In this document: piece by piece, positions 44,721-58,288 of the stretch
Numbering within the stretch: the stretch's first letter is position 1
Layout: every line of letters begins with the position of its first letter
From: Limnanthes douglasii subsp. nivea
Lineage: Eukaryota; Streptophyta; Magnoliopsida; Brassicales; Limnanthaceae
Length of the DNA stretch: 64,000 nucleotides
Assembly: GCA_036936605.1 (NCBI GenBank)
Contig: JAUPFV010000001.1
Coordinates: forward strand, 119,730,771-119,794,770
Direction of reading: 5' to 3'
Notes under the pieces: model-generated
Databases searched by the model: none
What the model was told of the DNA's origin: nothing
What the model saw: the letters and a program-made list of their open reading frames with translations, nothing else
Made by a program: the position numbers and the translations under genes

Positions 44721-47470
44721 ACTTTTGAAATAGAAACATCTGTGAATTGTGTACATTATGAATTTGACTAATCACATGTACAATGATTGTTTTAAAATAG
44801 TCGTTTGAAATATAAAATAACAGTTCTTTTAAAAGTTAAAATTGTTTACATTAAATGAAACCTACTTAGTTTTTTCACATCACAAGATTTTAATATTCGT
44901 GTTGAACACTGTATGGCGTTACCAGAGCTGAAGCTGGATTCTTTTGTTGTATAACAAAGAATCTTGATATTTTTGTAGACTACTTTGTGATATTATAAAA
45001 GCTGAAGCTGAAGTTACTTAACTTTGTAAAATTTTTATAAGATGTTGATTTTGTCTTTTATGAACAATCAAAATTTATTAATCTTAAGTGGAAATTTGAA
45101 GGATGATTCCTAGAGGGGAATAAGGAGTTGATTAATAATAATCAAATATTTATCATTTGAATCTCAACAAATCATTTCTAGTTTTTCCTCAAAATCAAGA
45201 TTGTTCATTGAATATTTCCTCCAAAATGATATATCCCAAACTTACTATATAAAATTATTGTATTGTCTCAAATATAAACTTAGGTAATGGGTTCGTAGAA
45301 TAATTTTTTATAGAATGTAATATATTTTAAATGAATATAATAATTATTATATGAGACTAAAAATCAGCAATGCTAAGCTTGTATTACTATTTTTGTGCTA
45401 AACATCCCAAAATATACCAACTTAAGAAATTCTTTTGTTAAGTGTAAAGTTTAATATACTAGTTTTAGTAATTACCTCATAATAGATTTGGTTTACAAAG
45501 AACTATTTCACATCTTAATTGTATAAACCAAAATTGGATAATGACATTATTTATTATATTTTCACACCTAGCTTTAGTGACAACCACTAGAACCATATAT
45601 GACAAAATATTAGAATTATTAGTGAACTCCATCTATATTGAAATGTGTACGTAGTAAACCAAATGATATATATGAAAAATATATGTATATATTTATCTAT
45701 AAATGAGAACGTCTTCTGGATAATTTTCAAAATTTGTTCAAAGATTTTTATTACTATATTTGCACCTCATTTACTTTATTTGATACATATTTCTTTAGTG
45801 TATCTTGATATATATATATATATATGAAAAGTCAGAATACTCAATGTGTTTTCAAATATCTTATCAAATAGTTTGTCTACCTCATTTTGGTATATATATA
45901 TATATAACATGAATGCTTGTGATAAAGATGTATATATTTCTTATAGTATTACAATTTATTTTACTATCCAATATATAAATATGAATAACATCGTTTCGAA
46001 ATTAATTGTAAACCTTAGCGGAGACTATAGGCATCAACACGATATACAATTATTTTAAAACATCTCTATATATGAATCATTAATGTCTGTAAATATATTT
46101 TATCATCACTTAATTTTGGAAATTTAATGTATCTTCTTATAAACAATAAAGCATAACGGTTGGAATTGCATCAATACATGAAATATTCTTAAGAGTTGTA
46201 AGATGACAATAAATCCCCAATATTTGTAAAGATGGGCTACCATCACTTAATTTTGGAAATTTAATGTATCTTCTAAATAAAGAGAAAGTATAATAGTGGG
46301 AGTTGTATCAATCCACTGAATATATTTAAGGGTTATATGATACTAATAATTACCATTATATGTAAATATGTTTTACCATCACTTAATTTTGAAAATTTAT
46401 AGTATCAAGTTAATAAATTTAGATATGGATTAGTTCTAGTATCGGTCTAGAATTTTATTCAATATAAATGATCCTTATTACTTCATTTATTTTCTTTAGA
46501 AAATATTAATTTTGTTGTTCTTTTTAATGGTTAATAATGATTCAACCTTTAATATTGATAATACTTAATAATCTCACGACAACTGAATTGAGATTGTAAA
46601 ATATGAAGTTTGTAGGTGATATTGACGATCTTATTTAAGAGTCAATGAAATATTAAAAGATAAAACTTGACCCTATAGTTATAGTTTATAAATATTATCG
46701 TTGCACTTATCTAGTAATGAAGTCTTAATTTTTATCAATTACAGATTCAACCAACTTGAAAAACTAAACAAATTTGAAGCACTACCGTTTTTGAATTTTG
46801 GTAATGAATTTTACAAGTTTCGTAATATTATCTTTAGAAAATCTTCCTTGATATGTTTACAAAATGTCATATGGAGTATAATCACTGTATATGGCTGGAA
46901 CGTGCCATGAATGTCCCGTGAAATGTTTAAGGAATATCTCATCGAGTAAAATCTGTCATGATATATTTATAGAATGTCCCATGAAAATCTTCAGTTTTTT
47001 AGTTTTCAAGTTGGTCGAATCTAGAATTGACGCAAAATTTTCAATCCCTTTTATACCCGCTTAACTTTCGGAGTAAAATGAAAACTAGTCCAATACTATT
47101 ATGTATTGCTTATCTTAATATGTTTACTAAACAAATATATATCATAATTTTAAGTTTATAGGAATAGTTTGGAATAAGTCATTTAAAGGTATAACTAAAC
47201 TTTAAACATGCAACATTCTTAATCATCGTAGGTATAACATAAAAGGGATGAATTTTATCAAATTAAGGGTTGTGATTGGGTATTCATATGAACCATAATC
47301 GCCCTAATCATTAGTTAAGATGGTTGGTGCTAACACAATATAAATTACCTATAAAGTCAATAATTTAAGGTAGAGAATGTTGGTTCTAGGTCATATTTGT
47401 ATTTAGCCAAGTCTTCTACTATGGTTGTACTTGATTGATTCGTGGTAAAATAAATGAACCATTTAACATT
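44721..47470. other. AT-rich intergenic DNA
   Basis: No gene recognised. Two short (TA)n tracts (about 45807-45824 and 45889-45906) and one 137-bp tandem repeat (46101-46405) are the only structure seen. Confidence 0.5.
46101..46405. repeat. Tandem repeat, period about 137 bp, 2.2 copies
   Basis: TATCATCACTTAATTTTGG (46101), TACCATCACTTAATTTTGG (46238) and TACCATCACTTAATTTTGA (46374) mark unit starts, 137 and 136 bp apart. The units also share ATTTAATGTATCTTCT and a 'TTGCATCAATACATGAA / TTGTATCAATCCACTGAA' block. Confidence 0.75.
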
Positions 47471-47479
47471 AAAAACCAT

Positions 47480-47970
47480 TTTTGCATGAGTTTGGTGCAT
47501 ATAAACACAATATTGATATCACATAACAGGTCCTTACCATCAAGAAATACATGAGGTAGTCTTCCGTTTGGACCAAACCACACTCACAACAACCATTATT
47601 CAAGCTATGAGGTCTCAAAATCTTTTTATTTAATAACTTTTTGATATTTAACATGTAGATAGGATACGAGGTCTGACAATTAGTTCTAAAAAAATATATA
47701 CCTGAAGTGTTCATATTATAATTTATACAAACGTTACTAAATCGTCTATCTTAACAGATCAGAACTTAATACGATGTATCTTAATATTTAGATATCTGAA
47801 GGTAGATGGATGTCAATAAAACTCTATAACCTGAAACAAACAACTTATGGGCATATAGGACATCATCGCATACATCTCATAGTTTGAGTGCTAATGATAA
47901 TTTGTAATCACGTCCCATCCAAAGATCATACAATCATCATCACTATATTATTACCAATGCGCACATGATA
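47480..47970 (-). pseudogene. Possible LINE zf-RVT remnant
   Basis: The minus-strand frame 47469-47714 contains LLNKKILRPHSLNNGCCECG then EDYLMYFLM, resembling the zf-RVT pattern of a K/R-rich helix, Cys-x2-Cys and E-(D/H)-x2-(M/H)-x-F. Upstream, HIGNNI and DLWMGRD (47890-47965) could match the IGNG-W-D-W motif of plant LINEs. The match is weak and no reverse transcriptase is visible. Confidence 0.35.
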
Positions 47971-49379
47971 TGGTTACATAACTTTAATGTCTATCCTAAA
48001 CATGTTTGTTCAAAAAATGTTATACAACTGAATAAAGAAGCATACTTTATTACCAAAGATACGTGACTGTTCTAAAAATCCTAAATATAAGAATGCATAC
48101 AATATCAATGATACTTGAATTGGTTGCTACTACGTAATGGTTTCAAGGAATTCAATCACATGCAAATCAAATAACAAGTATAAAATCAAATCGACAATTT
48201 TACATGTTTTTCATGATAACCAACATGTAGGATTGCAACGAAGGGTTTGTGACACCTTTGTCGCGGCGAAGCCAAATTTAATTGAGCAGAATAAAAAATT
48301 ATCATATGCAAACTTTCATGCTGAAGATGAATCACTGGTGATTTACCTTTGATGGTGGCAAACCCTAACGATTCCATAATATTGACAAATCCCCAATTTA
48401 ATATGGATTAGGATTTTATCATGAATGTTCCTAAATCTATCATGAAATTTAAACATATAATGTATTAGCAATTATATACCATCAATTGTACCATCTAATT
48501 CTATACATATAATTCTATGTTCTTTATCATCTAAACATGTTTTAGGTCTCAAATTGGAAAATAATATTTGAATTTTTCTCCCAAACTGAGCAATCATTGA
48601 ATTAGAGTATTAAAATACTCAATCAAAGGTATATATCTCCAAACACAGATCAATCATATTTATCTGATATCAATTTTTTATATTAAGTTATAAATCACGA
48701 GGGTTTTAAACACTTGATCTTCTAAAAAAACTAATTACTTTTGTGATTAGAGATACATAGAATAAGGAAAATAGTATTGACCATTCTACATCTTTTAGTC
48801 CAACAATTTGAGAGTCTCAATGTAAGCTTTAATCTAATAAGTTGAGACCGATTTGTATGCGAAGGTTTTCCCACAGACTAGCAAGGTGCACTCGAGTCTT
48901 CTTTTAAATGACTGGGAGAATGGTGTTTGATGAAGATGCAAATAGTAGTCAAAACCTCAAATATTGTTAGTGAAGAGAGCATAGAGAACTAAAAACAAAA
49001 AAATGACAAAATAAAGATATGATTCATTGTAATCCTTAATTAGGGTTACTTAGACATATTTATATTTAGCTGTAAAACCTTTGGTACAACTAACTATGTC
49101 ATATTTCTAACATAATAATTGAAGATTTTATTATCGAAAGAGTTTAATAAGTTCATAAATGATTTGAAATTCAATATTTTTGTCGAATATGTCAAGATAA
49201 AACAGACTAAAGTGAGAAAATTAATTATATATATAAAGAAAAATATGTCTTGAATTGATATCTATGTATAATTTTATATTATTTAATACGATATCATACA
49301 ACGGTCAACGCTATTATATATCATTCATAAATAATAATTTTCATACAAGTAATATATTTAATTTACTAGATTAAAAGTT
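47971..49379. other. AT-rich intergenic DNA
   Basis: No gene recognised. Short frames near 48137-48377 on both strands show no similarity I can name. Confidence 0.45.
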
Positions 49380-51720
49380 CGTTAATAAACATGGAACCTT
49401 TAAGTCCTGAGCTAAATAAACTTGGTAAAAATATTTTGTGCATTCAAGTTAACTCTGGTGGTGAATACTAGAAGAGATATAACGATTCATATAAAATACT
49501 TATCAACTATTTTCAAAATTCATAGAGAACTGTAAAATACTTTATCATATACGATGCCAAATTCAGCTAACACGAATGAGCTATCTAAAAAGAGAAACCT
49601 TATATTAAAAAATATGGTATCAAAGTATTATTAGGTATTTTATCTTACCTATATTGTTATTGGGAGAAATAATTAAATTCACAACCTATCTTCTTGATTG
49701 TGTGTCAATGAAATTGACTGCTAAACACCACATGAGCTTGGATAGGGCTAAATCTAATTTAGAGTATTTACATGTTTGGGAATAACCAACTAAAATAGAT
49801 CCTTATAAGACGAAAGTCAAGAATAAATATTTTTTGAAACATGAAAAATAAGTTTTGTAATAAATTGTTGGGAGGGGGGATGATTCAGTTACAAATAGAG
49901 ACTAATGAAGCTCATGACAACGATGCTCAAATGTAGGATGATTTGATGTTAATGCTAATCATTTATAAAACGTCATAAAACATATTTTCAAAGTAATGTT
50001 CATGTGCTACCCAAAAACAATTGTTAAGTATTAACAAATTAAAATTGTTTAACTTGACCTACATAAAGTTATTTGGGAAATTAAAATATGCATTCTCAGA
50101 TATGCAAAATGAAGTGATTTCACATTCAAAAGATAGAATGTGTGTCATATATTTATATTATATATTGTATATTCAAGTTTGTAAAAAAACTTATGGTTAA
50201 ATAGAAATGATCATTTAAAATTTAATAAATTCATACCAATTAATTATTCTAATTATAAATTAACATAATATATGAAGATTATATGTAGAAATACAGTTTG
50301 GGAACATATCCCATTGTGTGAAATAATTAAACTGATTGGTTGCGAATAAATCTAAAAAACCAAACAGGATTTTAAAAGGTAATGTAGAAATTCATAAAAC
50401 ACAACTTTTAATAAAAACATTACTAAATATTAAGTTATTGACTTTAAGTAATTTTTTCTCCCATTTTATTGAATGTCATGTTTCATACAATAATGACATG
50501 ACCTGTAATGTTTGGCTAGTGCTTCATTATATATATATTATTTTTAATAGTTATATTAAATATGGTACATCACAAAAAAATTATATTTCTTGATCCAAAG
50601 TAAATGGTAAGCCAAATAAATTTATCTACAGACTCAAAGAAGCTTCTCGTCAGTTGTACAATAAAATTGTCAAAGTTATTATCTTTTGGTTTCCAGATAA
50701 ATTTTGGTAGAGGATTGTGTCAGTCAAAATTTTAATGAGTAAGTTCATAATATTTTGTATTGTATGTTGATAACATATTATTAGACATGAATGGTAAATA
50801 GTTGTTGCATGGTACCGAGAAATTCAGAAAAATTCAATATAAAATAATTTGATAATGCGTTTTATGTGATAGAAATATAGATTAACAGTATTGACTCTTG
50901 TAATTTTAACTTTACCTCAAATAATTGAAATTATTATACGAAGTTATAACATGACAAAACAAAACAAAATAAAGAAAACTTTTGTTAAAAAATGATACAA
51001 GTTTAGTCTTAGTCAATGTCCAAAGACTAAATTAGAGATTGAGTAAATAAAAAAAAGATTCTTTATGTTATGGTTGTTATGAGATCAGTATATTTTTTAA
51101 TTTGTTATGAGAATATATATTGTCTTTGTAGTTTGGATGTTGGGTAGATACGTATTAACTTGGAGGAACAATATTAGAAATAAGTTAAACTGTAGTCTAG
51201 GATTTAAATCAAGCCAACCATCACATGCTGACATATAGAAAGCTAGATGAACTTGAGATTGTAAAATACTATGACTGCGATTTATTGAAGGTGTAGATAT
51301 TCGTTGTTCAACATCAAAATTATAATCCCTTTAGCGGGATGTGCAATATTATAGAAAAGTGCAAAACATAATCTCATCGCGTATTGTAAACTGTTATTTT
51401 AAAACATATAATCATGAACTTTGTCTGTCTAATCTACACGGGTATGTGAATTATACATTTAGATTATATTATGATAATACTTATACAGTAAGTACTTAAT
51501 AATAACACATGTTTGTTTAAATCCAAACATATAGATATCAATTTATGGTTTGTTAAATATATAGTTCAAAATCGTAAAATAAGTATATCTAACATCAGAA
51601 TAAACTTTATGTTAGCAGATATTCGAACTAAATATTTGGTTCCTAAATGTTTTTTAAACATACAATTTATATGGCATGGTTTCTTTATAATATTAACAAT
51701 ATGCGAGAAATATATATAGT
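49380..51720 (+). pseudogene. Copia pol remnant (integrase, reverse transcriptase, RNase H tail)
   Basis: Plus-strand pieces in correct pol order: integrase CIQVNSGGEY (49440-49470) and a frameshifted E-L-W-x-G/NLEYLHVW segment (49730-49780); reverse transcriptase start IGCE-IFKTKQDFKGNVE-like (50330-50385); FIYRLKEASRQLYNKI (50620-50680); KFIIFCIVC replacing the YVDD strand (50740-50770); and the RNase H end KHIDINLWFVKYIVQNRKIS with MLADIRTKYLVPKCF (51520-51660). The family resembles the minus-strand element at 28-34 kb. No LTR was identified with confidence. Very old. Confidence 0.7.
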
Positions 51721-54240
51721 TTTGGGATACGTTTATGTTATATTGTTTGTATACACTTAACTTTATCAAATCAAACATATATATAATATGTTCTTATTTA
51801 TAGTGACTTCCCATACTCGTTCATAGGTTATATGTCACAGACATCACGAATATTTTTTTGAATTTATAATGGAAAATATTCATACCATTTTTTATTTCAT
51901 TTTATAAAACATATCGAATTTATTTTATATATCTTCGAAATACAATGAAAGATAATGTAGAACATATTTTACAAAAACTTAATATTTCTTTGTATGTGCC
52001 TTACTCTTACTTATTTTTTGTGTTATGAAAAATATTACATAAGAACGTTATTCCGTTAAAATTGATATATGTTTAAATATTTTATTACTTTATCTTTGTA
52101 TACCACACTTTAATTCTTAATAATTTACAATATTTCATAACAGTACACACAGTTACCTACATCTCTTACTCAAGTTTGTATTTATTAATTATGAACAAAA
52201 TGTTTAAAACATTTTTTATGAGCCAATTTATTTGTCTTATTTTAGTAAACATAGCTTCTCAATAGATATCTTCACAAAATATATCAGATAATTTCCTATA
52301 AGATAAGTTTGACGTGCATATATCGCCATATACTTTGGAAGTGTAGTAACTTGTGCACTAACTGTATGATATCATAATCTCGACCTTTTCACCAAAATGG
52401 ACCTTCGTCCTTTTGAATTTTGCACATCAATTACTAATAGGTGTAGGCTAAATCTGAATGACGTTGTACAACTAAACCTTCAGAGCGAAGGTGTGTTAAC
52501 AAAACTCAAATAACGTAGATGTCAGATCTTCAATGGTAGGTTTCTCAACCAAAATTTTGGTGTAGAGGCATCCGTTGAACCTAAAGGATGAATTAAAAAA
52601 TATAAGTGTTATGTTACTACAAGATAAAAAGGTGGAGGAACATGTAGCCAAATGTTTCAGAAGAAACCTATGTGTTTTTAAAAGAAACTAATTCACTAAT
52701 ATGTTGAATAATATGAAATTAATTAAATTTTCTCAGCCATTGATCAAGTAACCGTTGATTAAAGCATGATGACGATATGAGCAGAATATTACACATGTTC
52801 ACGTAAAGTGTTAGAAATGATAGTATCATTACATGGTTTGATTTACAACCATATAAACGAAAATGTTGTAGCGTCATTTTTCGTTAGGTTGTCTTGGGGA
52901 ACATTGTGTAAGTTGCTCATTTGAGTTTTGGGATTCAACTCACTCATTATTGGTTATATATATATAATGAAGTAGATTTATGAAGTTGTAGATTTATGAA
53001 GTTGCTTCTTGAGCGTTGGATGGATTAGCTAAAGAGGTAAAATCACAGCTATTCTAGTTTTAAAGAGAGAAACACTGAATATCCATATTACATTTCGTAA
53101 GCTAAATCTGTTTTTAGCATACAAAGAGTGGTTATGTTAGTTGTGTTTGATAAAGTCTCATTGTAACCTTATTCTATATAAATTCTATATTATTATTTTT
53201 CCGTTAATGTAGAATTTCTTCACAATATGAACCACGTTAAATATGTTTTACGTGATTGATTTATGTTTCTATCTTTCATATATGATTTGTGTTGGAAGGT
53301 TCATAGAGCCGAAGCTCTACTTTATTCTTGCCACATTTACAAGAAGTGAATCAACTAAAGTTTAAGCTATAATAATGTCAAATCATGAATGTGATTACTA
53401 CTAAGTCTCATATATAAAATTTCTTGTTTGGTCGAATTTCCAACAATTATGTTATTTAATTTTTATTAAACGTAGGCTCTCAATAGCCATAGTCACGAGA
53501 CAACATCAAATATGCCACACCACCACGTAATTTTACAGTGTGGTAAAATGCACTAATTGCCAGATTACTAATAATGACTCATCCATAAATAAGATCTTAA
53601 GTTCAATAATTTCAAAACAGATATTAGTCTCCTAATTTCGCAATGTATATCTATCTGATCTTTCAAATTTTATTATTCAATTAGAAAAATAAAATATAAA
53701 TTTATAATCAATTAAATAAACTCACTATGTCGATTACATGATTATCATGCTTAAAAATTATATAATTTAAATATTAGTTACGCAAAATATAATTTCATTT
53801 TAATATATATATATATAATTTACATTTTTCTTATATCCACACTATAACTCGAAATTTATATTACTTAATATTAACATGATAGATTTCTGTAATTAATTAT
53901 TTTAATATTTGATTATTAGTTTATATCGATAAACATAAATTTAGTCTTAAATTATTTTAATTACTAAACAAATTATTTAGTTTATTTATGTATAATAGAA
54001 ATTTAAAACATTCACTTAGTAGATGTACAAATTCTGAGCATATAATGATCTAAATGGAACATGGTTGGAGTTCTCAATTAGGATAATTCAGTTGTTTGTT
54101 GATACTTCCGACTATCCTCATTATTGTTACAAAATCAATAAGATGATTAGAATTCAACTAAGTATAAGTTTAATAATCTGAATTCTAATAAGTATCCTTA
54201 AACGAATTAGAAGTGTTTCAGATTCATCAAAACGTAGCTT
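51721..54240. other. AT-rich intergenic DNA with a possible LTR scrap
   Basis: No gene recognised. 53195-53245 contains GAATTTCTTCACAATATGAACCACGTTAAATA-type sequence (quoted in two parts: GAATTTCTTCACAATATG and AACCACGTTAAATA), the reverse complement of a segment near 63345-63385. AACCACGTTAAA is common near the ends of plant copia LTRs, so both may be LTR scraps. Confidence 0.4.
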
Positions 54241-54640
54241 TCTTTAAGTGTTTTAGTGTTTGGATTTAGAACACTCATTACTTACAATCAATCTTAATAT
54301 GTTTTGCGCACTCATGATAAACTGAGTTAATTTTTATTTGACTAACAATATGGTCAGTTCTTAACGATGTAAATGTACTAAATATACATCATTAGATTTA
54401 GAATGTATGTGTACTAAATATACATGGTCTCTAGTCTTAACGTATTTAACTAATAATATGGTCTCTAATCTTAACGATGTATATTCTTTAAGTTTTTTAG
54501 TGTTTGGATTTAGAACACTCATTACTCACAATCAATCCTAATATGTTTTGCGCACTCATGAGACACTGAGTTAATTTTTATTTGACTAACAATATGGTCT
54601 ATAGGCTTAACGATGTATATGTACTTAATATAATTAACAT
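54241..54640. repeat. Tandem duplication, unit 244 bp
   Basis: TCTTTAAGTGTTTTAGTGTTTGG at 54241 recurs at 54485 with one change (quoted: TCTTTAAG and TTTTAGTGTTTGG in both). The unit shares GATTTAGAACACTCATTACT, ATATGTTTTGCGCACTCATG and TTAACGATGTA. The right copy ends just before the Mutator-type element. The left copy has an extra repeat of GTGTACTAAATATACAT. Confidence 0.8.
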
Positions 54641-54642
54641 AT

Positions 54643-55671
54643 GAACAATGCTAAACCGAGACCCGTTTTGGCTATAATGAGACCCCGTTATACTTTGACT
54701 ATACTAAGATCTCAAATTTTACTAAAACACCATTAACATATAAACCCTATTCAGCCCACTATCTCTCTTCTATTCTCTGCCCTCTCTTCTCTCTCCCCTC
54801 TCTTCTCTCTTTCTAATTTTGATGAAAAGTGTCGATCATATATAACTAACACAGAGAAATTCACAAAGGCGAAAAAGAATTCAATTAAAACACAATTGGA
54901 TTTTAATTATTAAAATTCAATCAATCAAACAAATTATTTCAATTTCAATTTAAATTCTTAATTCTCTCTATCTATTTCTATCATCTTTGTTTTTTTGGAT
55001 AATAAAACAACTGATGATAAAAACAGAAATTATACATCTTTTGTAGTGTATAAACACAGAGGTTATCTAGTACATGAATACGATTCAAATTTTCAACCAA
55101 CAATTATAAAACTTCAGTTCTTTTCACGCATGGCAGGGTTAGGTTGAGTTCACTGCCTCCTTGAAAAACGATACTTGTCCAGTTCCAGAGGAGGGGGATA
55201 AAATCTATTTCTCTTTATCAATCTCGTCGATTTCGGTCGAGCCCCTTGAACTTGTTGCCGTGAGGGATCCAGTTCCATATGTAGTATAGTCGTGGTATTC
55301 AGGCAGCTGTTTTACTGTCGTTACTTGAAGACTTTCAGGAAGAAGACAATCGCACAATGAACCTATCCGAGCAAGCCGATTTACCCAACCAGAAAGTTTC
55401 AAAAGTCGATATTAAAACATAATTATAAAGTATAGAGAAATTTGGTTTGAGAAGATGAAGAAAATGGTTAGATTTTAATGTAATTCATTCTTTGGGTATT
55501 AGATTAGTTTTAGAGAGAAGTTTGGTCGGAGAATAAGAATAAAATGGTTAGAATTTTGGTTGAAATTTTGTTTTATATGATGGATAAAATGGTCATTTTA
55601 CGTAAAATAAAATAAAAAATTTGATTCAGGGTCTCATTATAGCCAAATAGGGTCTGAATATAACTTTTCCC
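54643..55671. mobile_element. Mutator-type (MULE) non-autonomous element, Pack-MULE candidate
   Basis: A 1029-bp insert is flanked by a perfect 9-bp duplication TTAACATAT (54634-54642 and 55672-55680), the length typical of Mutator elements. The ends form an inverted repeat of about 44 bp whose inner 20 bp match perfectly (TTTGGCTATAATGAGACCC at 54668-54686 and its complement at 55629-55647). No transposase is encoded. A pyrimidine-rich stretch (54763-54813) and an unusual non-AT-rich coding-like segment (55130-55400) lie inside. Confidence 0.82.
55130..55405 (-). pseudogene. Possible captured host gene fragment inside the MULE
   Basis: The minus strand encodes 65 codons from 55402 (LSGWVNRLARIGSLCDCLLP, then LQVTTVKQLPEYHDYTTYG) to a TAG at 55193-55207. 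The same frame continues to about 55150 (FIPPPLELDKYRFSRRQ). Base composition and amino-acid use look like ordinary plant exon and unlike the AT-rich surroundings. I do not recognise the parent gene. There is no start context or full-length frame, so it is probably a transduplicated exon piece and not a working gene. Confidence 0.45.
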
Positions 55672-55680
55672 TTAACATAT

Positions 55681-57492
55681 CTCATATATGAATCTTATAA
55701 AAAACTATATTTCTAGTAGTGGAAGTTTAACCCTTATATTCAACAACAGTTGATAAAGACATATAAAGTTTTTATATTTTGTATTCTTTCATAAATCGAG
55801 AAATCGACAAGAAACAAACAAATACATATCATAGACCTTCAAGTAAAAAGGTCTTCTGGCCTATTATGTTATAAAATACTTAAAATATAATATGGATGTA
55901 CATAATATAAATTAAAATTGCATATTCACATTAAATTAGTTGCGTGAAATGTTTAAAAAGTAGAGCTAAACTACTAACAATTACATATAGTGAAATTTTC
56001 GTTTATAGGTCCGAGATTTATATAAATCTCTAAAAATATATGAGTCATTTAGTTACTGTATATTACATTTTAAAAATAATTTTAGTCGTATATTTTGATG
56101 AGAAATAAAAAAAATCGTATATAAGATTATGTAAAGTGTTAGACTTATCCTAAATATTTCATATATAACGTATCATGAAATAAAACTACGTGTTGATAAT
56201 AAATGGTAAATAAACACCTTTAGAAACCATAACATCTAGATAAAGTACGAGAATTAATCTCTCTTATGGTGAAAATTACAAAAGTGACGAATAATCGTCT
56301 AAATATTTTATAAATCTAATAGCAATAATAAATTTTTGAAACACTCAGACCAAGTATAATGAGTCTAGTTTAGACCATAAATAATTTTACATTAACAACA
56401 TATGTGATGAGATAGAATATTAAGTTATATATGAGGTAGTTAAACAAACTATCATAATATACCATGAAAATGTATTCAGTACATCCATCTCATATAATAT
56501 CCATTAATTAATAACACTTGCATAAAATACCAATAATATAATTATAAATATCTCGTCACAATCCATCTCATGTTCTTAAGTAAAACATGTGCAACTAATC
56601 AAGTTGTATGTCACCAACAATATCTATTTAATTTGCATTTTATTTGGAATGTCTATATTAGAAACTAATAGACTTGGTACAAACAATACATGGAACTATA
56701 TCCTAAGTAGATTTTTCTTATATGACTAGATTTTTCATATTTACCCTTCATCTATTCAGTGATATAATGGCCTTATAATAATATTTATATCGAAAACTTA
56801 TACATAAAAAGTTTAATAACCATGTAGTATAAAACATAACAAAACAAATAGGTAAGAGGGTGATAATTATCAAGTATAAAACAAAAATATGATTTAAAAA
56901 CACATGTAAAATGAAAAATGTTTGGATAGGTATTATAAAAGTGGAAACTTATAGTTATTGAGACTTTGATCCCTGATTAGTTTCCCAACTATTGATGTTT
57001 TGAAAATTTTCCTCTGACTTTAAAACATTTCATATTGGTCCCTCCACTTGTTAAAATTCTGAAAAATTAGTTCTCCATAATGGTCGCATGACTTGTCAAC
57101 TTTCTAAAAAATTGACCGTATTTTGTTGTCGTAAATGGGGAACAAATATCCAATATTTAACAAGACTAGGAGAATATATGGTAGATTTTAAAGTTGGGGA
57201 CCAATTGTTCATATATGTGACAAGTCTGTACAATGCTATTGTACGTTTTAAAGTCAATGGACTAAATTTATATAAAGTGGATAATTGGTGGATCAATCAT
57301 GAATCAAAGCCTTTATTTGACGATACAAGTATATGCAAAAGTGGAGGTGGGTACATATGTCACAAAATATAAAGAGTAAATAAGAATAATGGTAAGATCA
57401 TCATTATCATCTTTGGAAGTAGGACTAATGAAAACATAAAATATTTATATTTAGAGAGAATATATGATATTCATAGGTTATATCATTAAAAT
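55681..57492. other. AT-rich intergenic DNA with an inverted-repeat scrap
   Basis: Mostly featureless. 56955-57275 has facing similar parts (CCTCTGACTTTAAAACATTT near 57010 and GTTTTAAAGTCAATGGAC near 57246), plus 'ggtccct' type words. This is a style seen in some short plant inverted-repeat elements. The 94-codon frame at 57088-57372 lies across this and has no similarity I can name. Confidence 0.4.
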
Positions 57493-57873
57493 TGGTGAAG
57501 TTTATTTTGGATTGAGGGTAATTTTGTAAAGTGTTTTAAAAAGTGTGTAGAGTATTAAATGTTTAGGGTGTTTAGTAGTGAGAGATTTGAGCTGCCTGGT
57601 TGTATTAAATGTTTATTACCCTCATTAATGAAAGTGGTTGGGGTATTTATACCCTTAATTAAAGACCCATGGGCTTTCGGGTCAAGTTATGGAACCGAGT
57701 CAAGTTTAAGGACTCATTTACTTATTAAGCTGATTAGCACATAGCTTAGTCAAAAAGTGTTTAGTTATTTATTTACTTTTGTCATGTCCGGATAGTTTAA
57801 TGGTACGTTTATGTCCGAATTACCCCTGTCCGGATAGTTCAGTAGGCTGTGACTAAATAATCTGAACTCATCA
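57493..57873 (-). repeat. 3' LTR of Tat element 2
   Basis: 381-bp repeat. Minus-strand TATAAATACCC lies within 57641-57654. The adjoining polypurine tract on the minus strand is AAAAAAGGGG (57880-57889). Confidence 0.93.
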
Positions 57874-58099
57874 GTAGCCCCTTTTTTAGGCCTTGTCAAA
57901 AATCTTTGGCAGGACTAAAAAATTCACTTAGTTAGTAACGACGTTTTCCGACCCGCTTGAGGTTTGTCCGAACCGACCTTTACCCAGAATTCTAAGAGTC
58001 TTTCTTTGGATCGTGGGACACGTATCACAATCTGATTCGACCTACCAGCCGTTTTTTACCTAGATTGGTGCTCCCATTAAACCTAGAAAGTAGTCTATG

Positions 58100-58197
58100 C
58101 ATTTAATTTTTCCCACGTCAGCGCCGTCTTTAATAATTACAAAAACCTCTTCGTCTCCTCCTAGGTATCTGTTATTTTTTTCTACTAATATATAAAC
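58100..58197 (+). promoter_or_regulatory. Promoter region of the antisense gene, element 2
   Basis: TATA box TATATAAAC at 58189-58197, about 92 bp before the start-codon position. Upstream CACGTCAGCGCCGTC (58113-58127) and CTCCTAGGTATC (58159-58170) are conserved in element 1. ACGTCA is a bZIP-type core, but whether it is used is unknown. Confidence 0.6.
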
Positions 58198-58288
58198 CAT
58201 TTTTTCATTGTTTCATTATCTTCATCACTCAAAAAACCTTCTACAGAGTTTTCCACCCTTTCTTTCAAACTTGTTCTTGGATAGTTTT

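Noticed and set aside
45807..45906. Two (TA)n tracts considered as an element boundary
   Set aside because: Simple repeats only. No shared flanks or inverted ends.
57088..57372. 94-codon frame left of Tat element 2
   Set aside because: Overlaps an inverted-repeat-like non-coding stretch and resembles no protein I know. Probably chance.
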